Shown piece by piece: positions 11,205 through 22,725 of a DNA stretch of 64,000 nucleotides. The notes beneath the pieces were generated by a model. It searched no databases. It saw only the letters and a list, made by a program, of their open reading frames with translations, and was not told the origin of the DNA. Origin of the DNA: Ascochyta rabiei (taxonomy: Eukaryota; Ascomycota; Dothideomycetes; Pleosporales; Didymellaceae); contig NC_082423.1 of the NCBI RefSeq assembly GCF_004011695.2, positions 744,001 through 808,000 on the forward strand, written 5' to 3'. A program made the translations under genes and the position numbers. Each line of letters opens with the position of its first letter. Position 1 is the stretch's first letter.

Positions 11205-13061
11205 ATGGCGTCGTCAAATGGACTATCGACCTCAAAGAGACGACCGGTCAGGAGACGGTTGCCTCCACTGGGACCCGGGCCCAACCTTCGTTTTGTTGTC
11301 GCCAACCATCCTGATCAGTTCAGAGCTGGAAAGACGATGCGGCATGTCCGTTCGCATGTTATGTACAAACATCGAACTGGGAGGATGACGGTTTCGAATG
11401 ATAGGCCAAGCACTGGCCTGCACAGGAGCGCATCTGAACGTGCACAAAGCACGCCAATACCAACTGTTTCTACTTCAGAAGCAACCTCTCACGATATCGA
11501 TCTTCTCGTACCACCGCAGTTGAGACCGCGCAGTAGTACCTGGACCGGAATCTCGCTCGACCGCAGGTCCAACACTCCAACTCCTTTCGAGTTGCAGACA
11601 ACCGTCCATCGAACCGTGCTTCTGACAGCAGCAGCATCCGCTCAAAGCGCTCCATCTGCTTTTGGGGATGTCTCAGCATTCCCTTTTCCGGGCACATACA
11701 GTGCGAGCGAAAGCCAGCTCGATGCTTTGAAACGGCATTACATTAACAGCTGCAGCCTCTTTTGCAACGGTAAGCTAAGTCCCCTTCACATTTAAGAAGT
11801 TGCTAACCTCAAGGCAGATCGGCAATGTCTGGAGCACATCTGCTCTGATCCTATGACGTTCCTCAGTCATGTCAGCGTATCTTGCGTTTACCAAGACCTT
11901 ATGAACGGCCTTGTACACGATAGCAACACAACAATGTCCGCCAAAACTCGTGTCCTTGGTGGAATGGCAGATCAGCTCAAGGCAAATGATGCTACGATAC
12001 TCACCACACTGCACTTGCTGCTCAGTGAGGCTGGCAGCAGCGAGGAGTCGGCCTTTCAGGTACATTTTCGGGGATTGAACGGCTTGATACACAGGAGGGG
12101 TGGGCTGAGCCAAGTGCCACCTCCGTTGGCCACCTACGTGACCCTGTAAGTTTAATAAAGGTTCACCACGTTGAGCAGCACCCAGACCAAAATCAATCAT
12201 CTGCCGCACTGCAGGTGCTATGTTTGGAAGCAGGTTGATGGCTAGCGAACGAATCCGCATCAGAACAAAGCTAACATACACAGACTTCTGACAACACTGG
12301 CCATGCTCAAAGGACTGAACGGACCATCCATATTGCCCGCAACCAGTATTACCTCTCACCATGCAGGAAATTACTGTCCGTACATCTCACCATTGTACTC
12401 GCCTCATGGAGACTTTGCCACGCTCCGAGACAGTTGCTCCGCCCACACACTCAACATCATCACCGACATGTACGGGCTTTCTCACGCTCCGCTCGACCGG
12501 AACGACAGCACCGACATGGAGCAAGCGTCGCCCAACCACGACCAAGGAAGCAACCGCCTCTTCCACAGCCTGTCGACGAAACATACCCAGCCGTGGGACT
12601 GGATCCACGAAGCCGTCCGCCTGGCATCACTGATACACACGCACGCTCTCCTCCACGGAACCACGCTGGCAAACGCCGCAAACACAACACACCACGACGC
12701 CACCACCACCCCAGGCGCTGCAACACTGCTGCATCTCCTCCTCAACGCGCTCGAGCGCACCGACACGACGCACTGCTGGGGCCCCATGCGCGGCGTCTTC
12801 CTGTGGGTGTGTCTCCTCGGCGGCGCAGCATCATGGACACCTACCGGCCCCGGCAGCGAGTCGGGCGAGTCGACCCAGCCGGTCTCGGCCCGTGTGGCAT
12901 GGGCGAGGAAATGCTTCTCGCTGTGGGCGATCCGCGCCGTTGTGAGGATTGGGTTCGCGCACGCGGACGCGACGATGGAGGCGCTGGGTGCTGCACTGCG
13001 GATCCAAGACGCGCTGGACGGGAGGGGAGGGCCGCGTTGTATCGACTACACTGCTGTGTAG
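11205..13061 (+). CDS. Fungal-specific transcription-factor-like protein without a zinc cluster
   Basis: Three exons: 11205-11769, 11818-12145 and 12284-13061, giving 556 aa. Intron 1 is 48 nt with a CTAAC branch; intron 2 is 138 nt, long for this genome, ending at CTAACATACACAG. The N-terminus is basic (KRRPVRRRLPP) and leads into LRFVVANHPDQFRAGKTMRHVRSHVMYKHR, split here as FVVANHPDQF and MRHVRSHVMY, a segment common to a Pezizomycotina family annotated as fungal-specific transcription-factor-domain (DUF3468-type) proteins. The middle and C-terminal parts are helical and resemble the activator/repressor half of zinc-cluster factors. No Cys6 zinc cluster is visible, so DNA binding is unproven; the role is inferred. 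Confidence 0.75.
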
Positions 13062-13531
13062 TGCGTTGCATTCATTGCCTTGCTGGTACGACGTCTTCGT
13101 TGCCTGCTGCTGCGTATGTTGTCTCTGATTGAAAAGAGACTACGAGGTCTTTCTAGATGCTTACCCTGGGAGCAGAGAGGTGGGGAAAGATGGTTGGGAA
13201 CATCAGACAAGTACGGACAATCACTAAAGCGGGTACTTTGTAGGTATATGTCATTACTGGCTATCATTCAATCGTAAATATGCAAGCGCGCGACGTACTG
13301 TCAGCTACGTAGGTATGACAAGAAAACCGCCAGACGCCATGGGTCCATCCATTCTGATTCAAGCCCCCGCAGCGTGCATGCCCATTGCCCAGGCTGTCGT
13401 CTCTGCGAACGCCTGAAAGGTTTCTGCATATGGATATAAAGTCCGTGTTCCTTCTGTTGTGTCCGTGAACGCCGCGTTCCAGTAGAGGAGAAACAAAGTG
13501 ATGATCGTGTAGGGAAAGAGCATTGGTTGAC
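13062..13531. other. Convergent 3' intergenic region
   Basis: About 470 bp between the convergent transcription-factor-like and FHA genes; nothing specific is seen apart from expected 3' untranslated sequence. Confidence 0.5.
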
Positions 13532-15321
13532 CTAAGCCACCGTAAAGAATGACTCTGGCAGAGCCGTGAGGGCAACAACGGATACAGCTGCACCGAGCGC
13601 CGTAGCAGGCACCATCAGACTAGCCGCACGGAGGGCCTTTTTCAAGATGGACCTTGGCTGTGCGATCGGTCGCTGAGACAGAGGCGTGGTCTGTTCAACA
13701 GAAGGCACGTCTGATGCGGGCGTGATGGTCTCGTTGATGGGCTCCGTCACTACTTCCACGACTTCGAGTGAGCGCGTCGGCATCTTCTCGTCGTTGTCCT
13801 CTGCCTCTACTTCGAAAGCATCGTCTGCGCTGCGCTTGCGGCTGTTCACCGAGGTGGGCGTCGGTGGTTGCTCTTCGACGATCTCAGTAATGGAGACACC
13901 AGTCCTGCGTGTAGGAGGTGGTGGTGTTGTGCTGACCACGTCGGCAGTCAGTGTGGGTGGAGGAGTCTGCATGCGGTCCGCGACTGGCTTGTAAGCAGGA
14001 ACACGCTCTGGACTGAAACTGCTGAAGTGTGGCAGCTTAATTTGCTGCGATGCGTGGGCAGGCACATCACGGAAGAGAGGGGCGTGTTCAGTGAAGCCAG
14101 CAGGAGAGTACACTGGCGCAATGTGAGACTCTTCGGTGAGCCACTCGTCATAGCCTTGTTGCGGTGCTTGGTCCCACATCTTCTGCCTCTTCTCTGAAGG
14201 GCGTGGAGGAAGGGGAGGAGCGAGTGCACTATCGAACATGGAGCTCTCAGGGTTCTGGCTGAGCGTACCAAACGGCGGCAGGGGGAGGTCCGGGATCGAA
14301 GGGTACTCAAAGTCTCCATACGAAAATGGTTCGGCCGTTGGTGACTTCTCAAGCGGTGCTGACGGCGTGGTCGAGGAATAGCTCTGGTCAGCGGGCGTTG
14401 CCTGGCTTTGCTCGATGGCAGTGATCTTCTCTACCTGTTGGATGTGGTGAGCTTCATGGACAAAGGGCGAATCAAGAGCATGACCAGAGACACTGCCTGT
14501 ACTTGCTGCATCGCCCTCCATGTCGCTCTCACTGTCGCTATCGATGATGCTGATATCGGCAGTCTCCCCCTCTTCCTCCTGGGAGTCATCACTAATGAGA
14601 GCCTCACAGTCCTCAGCGTCCTCGTCCTCGTCCAACAGTGCCATGGTCACGTCACCGTCGATCTCCGAGTCAGAGTGCTCATGGTGCTCTGATTCGGGAT
14701 CCGAGTCGTCGAGCACGAGAGGATTCAGCTGGCTGCCGCGTCCAGACGGGAGGTAGTCTACGTCCTCTTCTTCGGACTCTGCTTCTGGCACAGTGAAGCC
14801 ACGAGAGAAGGGCTCAGGGTCAGAGAGCTCGGCGCGGAAGGTGTACTTGTACGCGACGAAGTAGCCTAGAAAGGAGTCAGTCGTGGCGTTGTCTGCTGGA
14901 TGGGCGACTCACAGTCATTTCGGCAGACGTTGACGCCAAACTGCAGCTTGTCGCCGTTGGACAGTTGCTTTGGTGTATCAGGGACGAGGGGCGTGCCGTT
15001 CACAAAGGTGCCATGCATGGACTTGGTGTCGGTGACGTAGACGTGTGGAGCTCCGGTGGCAGTGTTTGCGGTCAGGATGGCGTGCTCTCGAGACACGACA
15101 GGGCTGTCGATGTAGACGTTGTGCTTGGCAGGCAGCAGGTGTCCCTTGGAGGTGTTCTTGGATGCACGACCGATGGTAAACTTGGAGCCAAGGGCCACGT
15201 CAAACTCGCGAGTGTTGTGCACATCGTAGCCCTCGTCCTGGGTGAGGACGATGCGGAAGGCTATGGGGTTAGTACGTGCATGATGTATACTTGAAACGCG
15301 GGGAGACTTACTGCTGGTCAT
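13532..15321 (-). CDS. FHA-domain protein with a C-terminal hydrophobic tail
   Basis: Three exons: 15321-15312 (10 nt, encoding MTS plus one base), 15260-14913 and 14865-13532; 563 aa. The introns are 51 nt (perfect TACTAAC branch site) and 47 nt. Residues 4-120 form a forkhead-associated domain that binds phosphothreonine: FTIGRASK, the SREHA strand (VVSREHAIL), and TKSMHGTFVNG, where Ser-x-His/Gly-Thr and Asn residues of the binding loops are present. A very acidic Ser/Asp/Glu-rich middle follows, then a basic stretch and, at the extreme C-terminus, a hydrophobic segment (AASLMVPATALGAAVSVVAL), which looks like a tail anchor. FHA plus tail anchor recalls STRIPAK/Far components (SLMAP, Far9/Far10), but the coiled coil expected of those is not obvious, so assignment is tentative. 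The gene diverges from the Pol III gene. Confidence 0.8.
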
Positions 15322-15329
15322 GTTGTTGG

Positions 15330-15380
15330 TGAGGGTGAGGGTGTTGGTGAGGGTGTTGGTGAGGGTGAGGGTTGATGTTG

Positions 15381-15454
<74 letters not shown>

Positions 15455-15484
15455 TAATGAGGGTGAGGGTGAGGATGAGGGTGA
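15330..15484. repeat. GGGTGA hexamer array in the FHA leader
   Basis: A degenerate start, then about a dozen perfect GGGTGA units (roughly 15382-15454), interrupted once by GGGTTAAT, then more units. On the minus strand it reads CCCTCA and lies directly upstream of the FHA start codon, so it is probably 5' untranslated leader. The G-rich strand satisfies the G-quadruplex pattern G3N3 repeated. Confidence 0.9.
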
Positions 15485-15661
15485 GCAGAGCAAGGACAAA
15501 CAAGGCACAGGTGAGGCCAGGAACACTGCGTGTCGCGGCGTTGATGTTCAAGAGAGACGGCAGTGAGCGCCTGGGAGCGGGGCCGAGGTCGCCTCTAGCT
15601 AGTGGGAGCTGGGTCGAAGCGTGGTTCAAGGGTGCAGTGTTGATGTAGTGGACGAGAGGGG

Positions 15662-15716
15662 AGGAGGAACAGGAAGGAACAGGAAGGAACGGGAAGGAAC
15701 AGGCAGGAACAGGAAA
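15662..15716. repeat. 10-bp repeat GGAACAGGAA
   Basis: Five tandem near-identical copies of GGAACAGGAA (variants GGAACGGGAA and GGAACAGGCA) on the plus strand. Confidence 0.85.
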
Positions 15717-16129
15717 GAGCAGAGAGGTGCAAGCTCCCAGGCGACAGCGAGGGTGAAATAGCTGGGCCGTTTGTAAGCTCCAGCTCCAGGAGGCCGCGAG
15801 TGCTGCCCTCCCCATGCTCTCTCTCCATCTGCTATCAGGCTGACGCGCACACGCCCTACGGCACTAACCCCGCCTTACACTAGCGGCCGCGCGCGTTCGG
15901 GTGAAATTTCGCGACGGAGACGGAGACGGAGACGGAGCGAAGAGGCAGACGAAGACGAAGAGGCAGACGCAGACGCAGACGCCGACGCCGACGCTGACAC
16001 TCTCTTCTGCGTGTTGCGCCTCGAGACATGACTCACGCCGCCACGACGATGCACAAGATCCGCAAAGGGCACCGGTAGCAGAGACGCACGACATTCTTCT
16101 AGCAGCGACAACGTCTGCAGCTGCCCGCC

Positions 16130-19100
16130 ATGGCCGAGGCGCCGCACAACTACGCTGTCAAGCAGCAGGTGGTGGACAAGATGCCCGCGCGCATCAAGCA
16201 CATCCAGTTCGGCATCTAGTAGGCCTCACCACGCACTCACCCCGCCCCCACCCCGCGATGCGTAGTAACCGTCGTGCAGCTCCAACCAGGACATTGTCAA
16301 CCAGGCCGTCCTCGAGGTCTCGGACCGCAATGTCTACGACCTCGCCCCCGCCGCCGACAACACGCGCACCCTCACCGCCAACGGGCCCATGGACATCCAC
16401 ATGGGCATCTCGACCAAGACGGGCAAGTGCGGGACCTGCGGCGAGGGCCTCGACAAGTGCAACGGCCACTTTGGCCACATCAAGCTTGCCCTGCCCGCCT
16501 TCCACGTCGGCTACCTGAAGCACATCATCGAGGTCCTCAACTGCATCTGCAAAGACTGCTCGCGCGTCCTGCTGGACGAGGTCGAGCGACGCCGCTACCT
16601 GCGCAGCATGCGCCGCCCAGACATGGACACGCTGCGCCGAAGCGCCGTCTCGAAGCGCATCTTGGAGGACTGCCGGAAGAAGAAGCTGTGCCCCTACTGC
16701 AACGCCCTGCAGGGCACCGTCAGGAAGGTGCCCGGCCATCCGCTCAAGATCATCCACAACCGCTACGATGCCTTCAACCGATCGACCGCAAAGACGAAAA
16801 AGGCCCCCGCCGGCAAGATCGAGTTTGACCAGTCCTTCGACACCGCCAAGGCAGCCAACCCCGAGCTCGACAAGCACCTGAAGAAGGCGGCCGACGACAT
16901 GCACCCCCTGCGCGCCCTCAACCTGTTTAAGAAAATCTCCCCCGAGGACTGCGAGCTGCTGGCCATGATACCAGAGGATGCGCGGCCAGAGATGCTGATC
17001 TGGGAATACATGCCTGTCCCGCCCGTGGCGCTGCGGCCCTCCGTCATGCAGGAAGGAGGAGCCACCGAAGACGACGTGACAAACAAGATTGGAGACATCT
17101 GCCAGATCAGCAGCATCATCCGAGCTGGCCTGGCCCGAGGCTTTCCGCTCCAGATCCTCATGGAGCAGTGGGATTTCTTGCAACTGCAGATCGCCATGTA
17201 CATCAACAGCGACGCGCCAGGTCTGAAGCAGCAGGGTTTGCAGAAGACCATGCGCGGCTTCTCGCAGAGACTGAAGGGCAAAGGTGGACGCTTCCGTCAG
17301 AACTTGTCCGGAAAGCGTGTCGACTTCTCAGGCCGTACGGTCATTGGACCCGATCCGAATCTGAGTATCGAGGAAGTCGCTGTGCCAGAACGTGTCGCAA
17401 AGAACCTGACATATCCCGAGAAAGTGACAAGATACAACATCGAGAAACTGAGGAAGCTGGTGCTGAACGGTGCCAACAAGTACCCCGGCGCGAACTTTAT
17501 CCTCAAAGACGATGCCGAGAGGACGCCCAACAGGGAACGCACCAAGATTTCCCTGGCCGCACTGACCAAGCACGACCGGAAAGGGGAACGCTTGAAGTTC
17601 CCCGCGGAAAAGCTCAGAATAGGCGACATTGTCGAGCGGCACATTGAAGACGGCGACATCGTACTGTTCAATCGACAACCATCTCTCCACAAGCTTAGCA
17701 TTCTCAGCCACAGAGCCAAGGTTCGACCATGGAGAACATTCCGTCTCAACGAGTGCGTGTGCAATCCTTACAACGCAGATTTCGATGGCGACGAGATGAA
17801 CTTGCACGTTCCTCAAACCGAAGAAGCACGCACAGAAGCTACGGAGCTGATGGGCGTGAAGTACAACATTGCAACCCCCAAGAACGGAACACCCATCATC
17901 GCCGCCATCCAGGATTTCATCACGGCTGCCTTCCTGCTCAGCAACAAAAGCAACTTCTACGACCGACGGACGTTCTGCCAGATCGTGAACTACATGTTCA
18001 ATGGAGATGGAGCATACGACCCCGACACAGGCAAGACCTTGCCCATCGAGATTCCGCCGCCAGTCATCTGGAAGCCACAAGCACTCTGGACCGGAAAGCA
18101 GGTCTTCAACTTGCTCATGAGGCCTAACAAGGAATCGAGGGTCCTTGTTAACCTAGAAGCTGCGAACAAGATGTTCAAGCCGAAGGCGGGCGTGCCGCAC
18201 GACCTCAGCGATAACGACTCGTACCTGGTTATTCGCAATTCAGAAGTAATGTGCGGGTGCATGGACAAGGCAACCGTCGGTGACGGAAAGAAGGACTCGG
18301 TCTTCTATGTCATGATGCGAGATTTCGGCCCTCAACATGCAGTACAAGGCATGAACCGACTGTCTAAGCTGTCTGCACGCTGGCTTACTAACAACGGTTT
18401 CTCCCTCGGCATCAGCGACGTCACTCCAGGCGAGAAGCTCATGCAGAAGAAGCAAGCTTTGGTCGTAGAAGCTTACAGGCAGTGCGACCAGATTATCAGC
18501 GACTTCCAAGAAGGCAAGCTGCAGCGCGATCCTGGTTGTGACGAAGAGAAGACAATGGAGAACAGGATTGGTGGTATCCTCTCAAGCGTTCGCCAAGCAG
18601 CCGGTGACATTTGTTTCGAGGAACTCAGCAGATGGAACTCGCCCCTGCTCATGGCCAAGTGCGGTTCAAAGGGTTCCAACCTCAACGTCTCTCAGATGGT
18701 TGCGTCCGTCGGTCAACAGATGATTGGCGGTGCACGTGTCGCAGACGGCTTCCACCACCGGACACTACCGCATTTCCCCAAGGCAGCCCGACAGCCAGCT
18801 GCCAAGGGCTTCGTCAGTAACAGTTTCTTCTCAGGCCTGACACCCTCTGAGTTCATCTTCCACGCTATGAGTGGTCGTGAAGGATTGGTCGATACCGCTG
18901 TCAAGACTGCAGAAACTGGATACATGAGTAGACGATTGATGAAATCCCTTGAAGATTTGTCCGCATCCTACGATGACACAGTGCGCAACTCTTCTGGAAC
19001 TGTTGTGCAATTCCAGTATGGAGATGACAATCTGGATCCAGTGGATATGGAAGGCAAGGCAAAGCCTGTAAATTTCGACCGCACGTTCTCGCACGCTGTT

Positions 19101-20627
19101 ACCTCGACGTGGAACAACGAAGAGCCCACCCTTGTCCCTAAGGAGGTTCGAGATCACGTCCATGCTCGGATGAACACAGAGCGAAACAAGTACCCCCGAT
19201 ACAAACTCGATGGGGTGACAAGGCTGGCCTTCGACGACAACAGCGATTCTGGTATTGATCAGAAGGAGTCCATGCGCGACTTCCTCGACACTGTTGAGGA
19301 CTATGTAGGCAAGAAGGCAACCAAGCTCGAAACTACGCTCTTGTACTTGGGTGTTGCAGAACCTTTGCAGAGTCTAGAGAAGCTTCCTGTCGAGATCGCG
19401 GAGAGGTACAGCCTCGCTGATGGTATCGCCAAGATCTCGCAAACCGCTCTTGACACGTTCATCGACCTCTGTCTTACCAAATATCACCGCTCACGAGTTC
19501 AGCCTGGTCACGCTGTGGGTGCCATAGGTGCGCAGTCCATCGGTGAGCCTGGTACGCAGATGACGTTGAAGACTTTCCATTTTGCTGGTGTCGCCGGTAT
19601 GTCCATCACCCAGGGTGTCCCTCGTATCAAGGAGATCATCAACGCCTCCTCCACCATCTCCACGCCCGTCATCACCTGCGAGCTGTCCAACAAGATCTCT
19701 GAATCCGCAGCACGCATTGTCAAAGCACGTGTCGAGAAGACCTTCTTACGGGATATCATATCCTACGTAGAAGATGTCTGGCACCCTAGCGGCGCCTACA
19801 TTGCTATGCGCATTGATTGGGATACGGTCAACGCTCTTTTCGTCGATATCCAGCCTCACGACATCATTCACGCAATTCAAAAGCACAAGCCTCTCAAATG
19901 GGGCAAGTCAGGCACCAACGTCCGCATCTCCTCTTCGCTCATCCGTGTCGAGGTCGCAGACCCAAGTGCGGCCAAGAAGCGCCCAACAAAGACCGCTCGC
20001 AACCAGAAAGAGTTCTTCGAGCGCGTTCAACACGTCAAGGCTTTGATTCCGGACGTCGTCATCAAGGGCTATGCGGACTGCCAGCGTGCCATCATCAAGA
20101 AGGACACCTCTCCCAACAAGAATGGTGACTACGAATGCCAACTCCTTGTCGAAGGCTACGGCTTCAAAGACTGCATGACCACGCCCGGTATCGAGCCTTA
20201 CACCACCAAGTCCAACCACGTCATGGAAGTCCGCGACGTCCTCGGCATCGAAGCCGCCCGCTCAACCATCGTGCGTGAAATCAGCTCCGTCATGGGCAAC
20301 ATGGACATCGATCCCCGTCACATGCAGCTCCTCGCCGACGTCATGACCTTCAAGGGCGACGTATACGGCATCACACGTTTCGGTCTCCAGAAGACGCGCG
20401 ACTCTGTGCTGCAGCTGGCCAGTTTCGAAAAGACGCCTGACCACTTGTTCGAAGCTGCAGCTAGGGGCAAGATCGATAGCATCGACGGTGTCTCCGAGTG
20501 CATCATCATGGGCCAGAGCGTCAAGCTGGGCACCGGCGCTATGCAAGTCATCAGACCGCTGGGACTCACGACGGACGAGGTCAAGGTTAAGAGGACCATG
20601 TTCGAGGAAGGGTGGGATGCGTTGTAA
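16130..20627 (+). CDS. rpc1: DNA-directed RNA polymerase III largest subunit RPC1
   Basis: Two exons: 16130-16218 and 16280-20627, 1478 aa. The first encodes MAEAPHNYAVKQQVVDKMPARIKHIQFGI, read here as MAEAPHNYAVKQ onward; the 61-nt intron (GTAGGC to GTGCAG) rejoins as GIYSNQDIVNQAV, which matches the family. Features in order: N-terminal zinc-binding cysteines (CGTCGEGLDKCNGHFGH), lid/rudder region (SGKRVDFSGRTVIGPDPNL), the catalytic Asp triad NADFDGDEMNLHVPQ near residue 525, the funnel and bridge-helix region (FYHAMSGREGLVDTAVKTA in the form FHAMSGREG), and the C-terminal Rpb1 domain 5 (GEPGTQMTLKTFHFAG). It forms the active centre of Pol III, which makes tRNA, 5S rRNA and other small RNAs in the nucleus. 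Length matches the family. It lies on the plus strand with GCCATGG around the start. Confidence 0.97.
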
Positions 20628-20756
20628 GCTCGTAAAGCTGTGGCGAAAGAGCACGCACATGTTGCATCTAAGGCGTCTGGGCGCTATTCTTATCCACACA
20701 TCTTCTCGTCACGCACAGCGGTGGTTGTTTGCACTAGCTACACATTATACCTATCC

Positions 20757-20762
20757 AATAAA
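20757..20762 (+). terminator. Polyadenylation signal AATAAA of RPC1
   Basis: A canonical AATAAA 130 nt after the RPC1 stop codon. Fungal signals are loose, so this is supportive only. Confidence 0.4.
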
Positions 20763-20904
20763 TACACATGACATACACATGACATTTAATGCTCTGAAAT
20801 GTTGTAAGCTTACTTCTACCTCCCTCATCCCCTCTCCCCGGCGCTTGAGACCCATTGAGAGTGCGATTGAGAGGTGCTGCACTCTTGCTTCAAGGTCTGC
20901 AATG

Positions 20905-21300
20905 CGTTATAGGCTTTGGGTAGAGAAGAGGTGTGCGGCCGCAACCGCTGCCGCAGTCGCTAAAGAGGAAGGCGTGCGGCCGTTGTGTGTCTTTAGAAGA
21001 AGACGTGCTGCCGCGATTACAGGAAGAGGGAGTCATGCTACTGCGGTCACTGCATAAGGAAGTCATACTACCGCAAGTTGCCGCGATGACTAGATACGGA
21101 AGTTGCGCTGCCGCAGTCACTACATGAGGAAGTTATGCTGCCGCAACTTGCCGCAGTCAATACGGGAGGAAGTTGTGCTGTTGCGGTTGCTGGAAGGGGG
21201 AGGTGTGCTGCCGCTGTGTGCACGGGGGGAAGGCGTGCTGCCGCGACTTGCCGCAACCACTTGACAAGGAAGTCGTGCTGCCGCGATCATGTTTCGTGCT
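20905..21300. repeat. Degenerate minisatellite, core AGGAAGTYGTGCTGCCGC (left, forward)
   Basis: Eight or more diverged copies of a unit of about 35-45 bp whose core on the plus strand reads AGGAAGT(C/T)GTGCTGCCGC, often followed by a second GCCGC. The same core appears in reverse orientation at 23935-24185, on the far side of the F-box-like paralogues. Confidence 0.75.
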
Positions 21301-21577
21301 AGCTTTGAGAGCTGCGTCAAGGCAGGAGAGAGCGCATGCAAATGGACAAACACGCTGTGCAGACAAGGTTTTTGTCGTCTCTAGATTAAAGCGCCCAAAA
21401 GATAAAAATATTCCATTCAACCTTTTCAACAGCCATAACTTTAGATCAAGCTTGAAGCGACTGTTGCTTTGCGTGGATCAATCTGTATCTGATTTGAAGA
21501 CGTTGTGGACGGTGTCTTTCAATCTTTCAAGTTGCTCCCGCCATAAACCCATAAGCAGGCCAGATATCACACAAAGC

Positions 21578-22394
21578 CTACCTCCCCCGTCGAAAGTTAA
21601 CAGTCAAATGGCTCCCCATGGACTGATCAAGCTCCATGCCACACTGCATCCCCCACCGCACAACCTTATCCTCCAACTCAATCGGAATCCTATAATCGGG
21701 ATCATGATCCGGTTTGCTCCACTCCCCCATCCAAGCTTCCCAATGCTCAGGGCCGAGCTCAAACACAACCTCAACACCTTTTGCATCGTCGCATTCCAGC
21801 TCCAGCGCCGTCATCGCCTCGTTCATGTACTCGTGGAACATGCACATGTCGTAGATGTCGTACAGGTCGACCAGTATATTTTGGATGCTCGGCTCGCGGT
21901 TCTCGATTCCCGGTCTCAGACCAGGAACAAATGGAGGGTTGGTGATGTCGGGTGTTCCGACGTGCAGATTCACGGCTCTTCGCAGAAGCTGCAGCAAGGG
22001 CTTCATGTCGATGCACGCGGTTGTGTGTGGCTGGGCGGCAAGGTCGAGCGTTATGAGCCCAACCATCTCATCACCGGTGACGCCCGGCTGTGCGAGGAAA
22101 GTGCCGATGTAGTCATACAGGTCTTGCGGTATCAGGGAGACCCATGTTCGAGCTCTGTAGAGTGGGGAGAACTCGGAGCGAATGCTGCGGCACACTTGTG
22201 TCAAACTGAAGAATTGTCGGTTCGTGGCGAGGCGCGACTTCAGAGGTTCTTGCTTTTTCCCAAGTTTGATAGTGTTTTCTTCTACGGTATAGTTGTAGAT
22301 TCGGTTACGCAGCTCTTGTAGATGTGTTAATCCAAGATATGGGCGGGCAGTCGGGACACCTACCGCCAGGTAGATTAAGCAAAGGGCATCCCAT
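21578..22394 (-). CDS. F-box-like family protein (dothideomycete expansion)
   Basis: Two exons: 22394-22364 and 22314-21578, 255 aa; the 49-nt intron (GTAGGT, GGATTAAC branch, CAAG acceptor) joins to give LLNLPGELRNRIYNYTVEEN. This N-terminal helix is the F-box-like signature seen in large paralogous families of Pleosporales. It continues with FFSLTQVCRSIRSEFSPLYRART, also typical. The C-terminal 130 residues contain a WEAWMGEW segment shared with the broken neighbour copy. F-box-like proteins usually recruit substrates to SCF ubiquitin ligases, but this family has no demonstrated function. The start is the first Met before LLNLPG; the frame is open further upstream. Confidence 0.75.
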
Positions 22395-22725
22395 GACTAC
22401 TTTGGGTGTTGAAAGCGACTGAATTCGTATTACAGACTGGGAGGTTGATATAGAGTGATGTAGAAAAGTCGTCGACGGGATGGAAGGGTGTCAGAAAGAC
22501 AATGGAGCGGAGATGGCTCGGATCTTGATCTCACTACCACTCTCCGAGACATGACCGGTCGGTGCGACGGCTTGAGTGTACACCAGTCTTAATGTTCCGT
22601 AACATTTATGCTCCACTAGACAAGTATAAATGCATTCGCCAACAGCTACACTCGCCGGATTCCAAGACGCACAATTTATTTCTGCGTCAATCTATGAATC
22701 GACGACAACTTCCCAGTCCAAAATC
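22395..22725. other. Spacer between the F-box-like copies
   Basis: About 330 bp separating the intact copy from the 3' end of the broken one. Nothing else is evident. Confidence 0.5.

Larger units (their letters stand above)
15322..16129. promoter_or_regulatory. Divergent promoter region between FHA gene and RPC1
   Basis: The two genes face away from each other across 808 bp. Besides the two arrays listed, there are short ACGGAG units (about 15914-15940) and GACGCA/GACGCC units (about 15965-15995) just upstream of RPC1. No TATA box is evident. Shared regulation is an inference from the arrangement. Confidence 0.5.

Noticed and set aside
15382..15454. GGGTGA array as an internal telomere sequence
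   Set aside because: The unit is GGGTGA, not GGGTTA; one similar unit is not enough, and housekeeping genes continue on both sides.
16194..17183. A 329-codon frame antisense to RPC1
   Set aside because: It is the complement of a strongly conserved coding exon with GC-rich third positions; no motif supports it.
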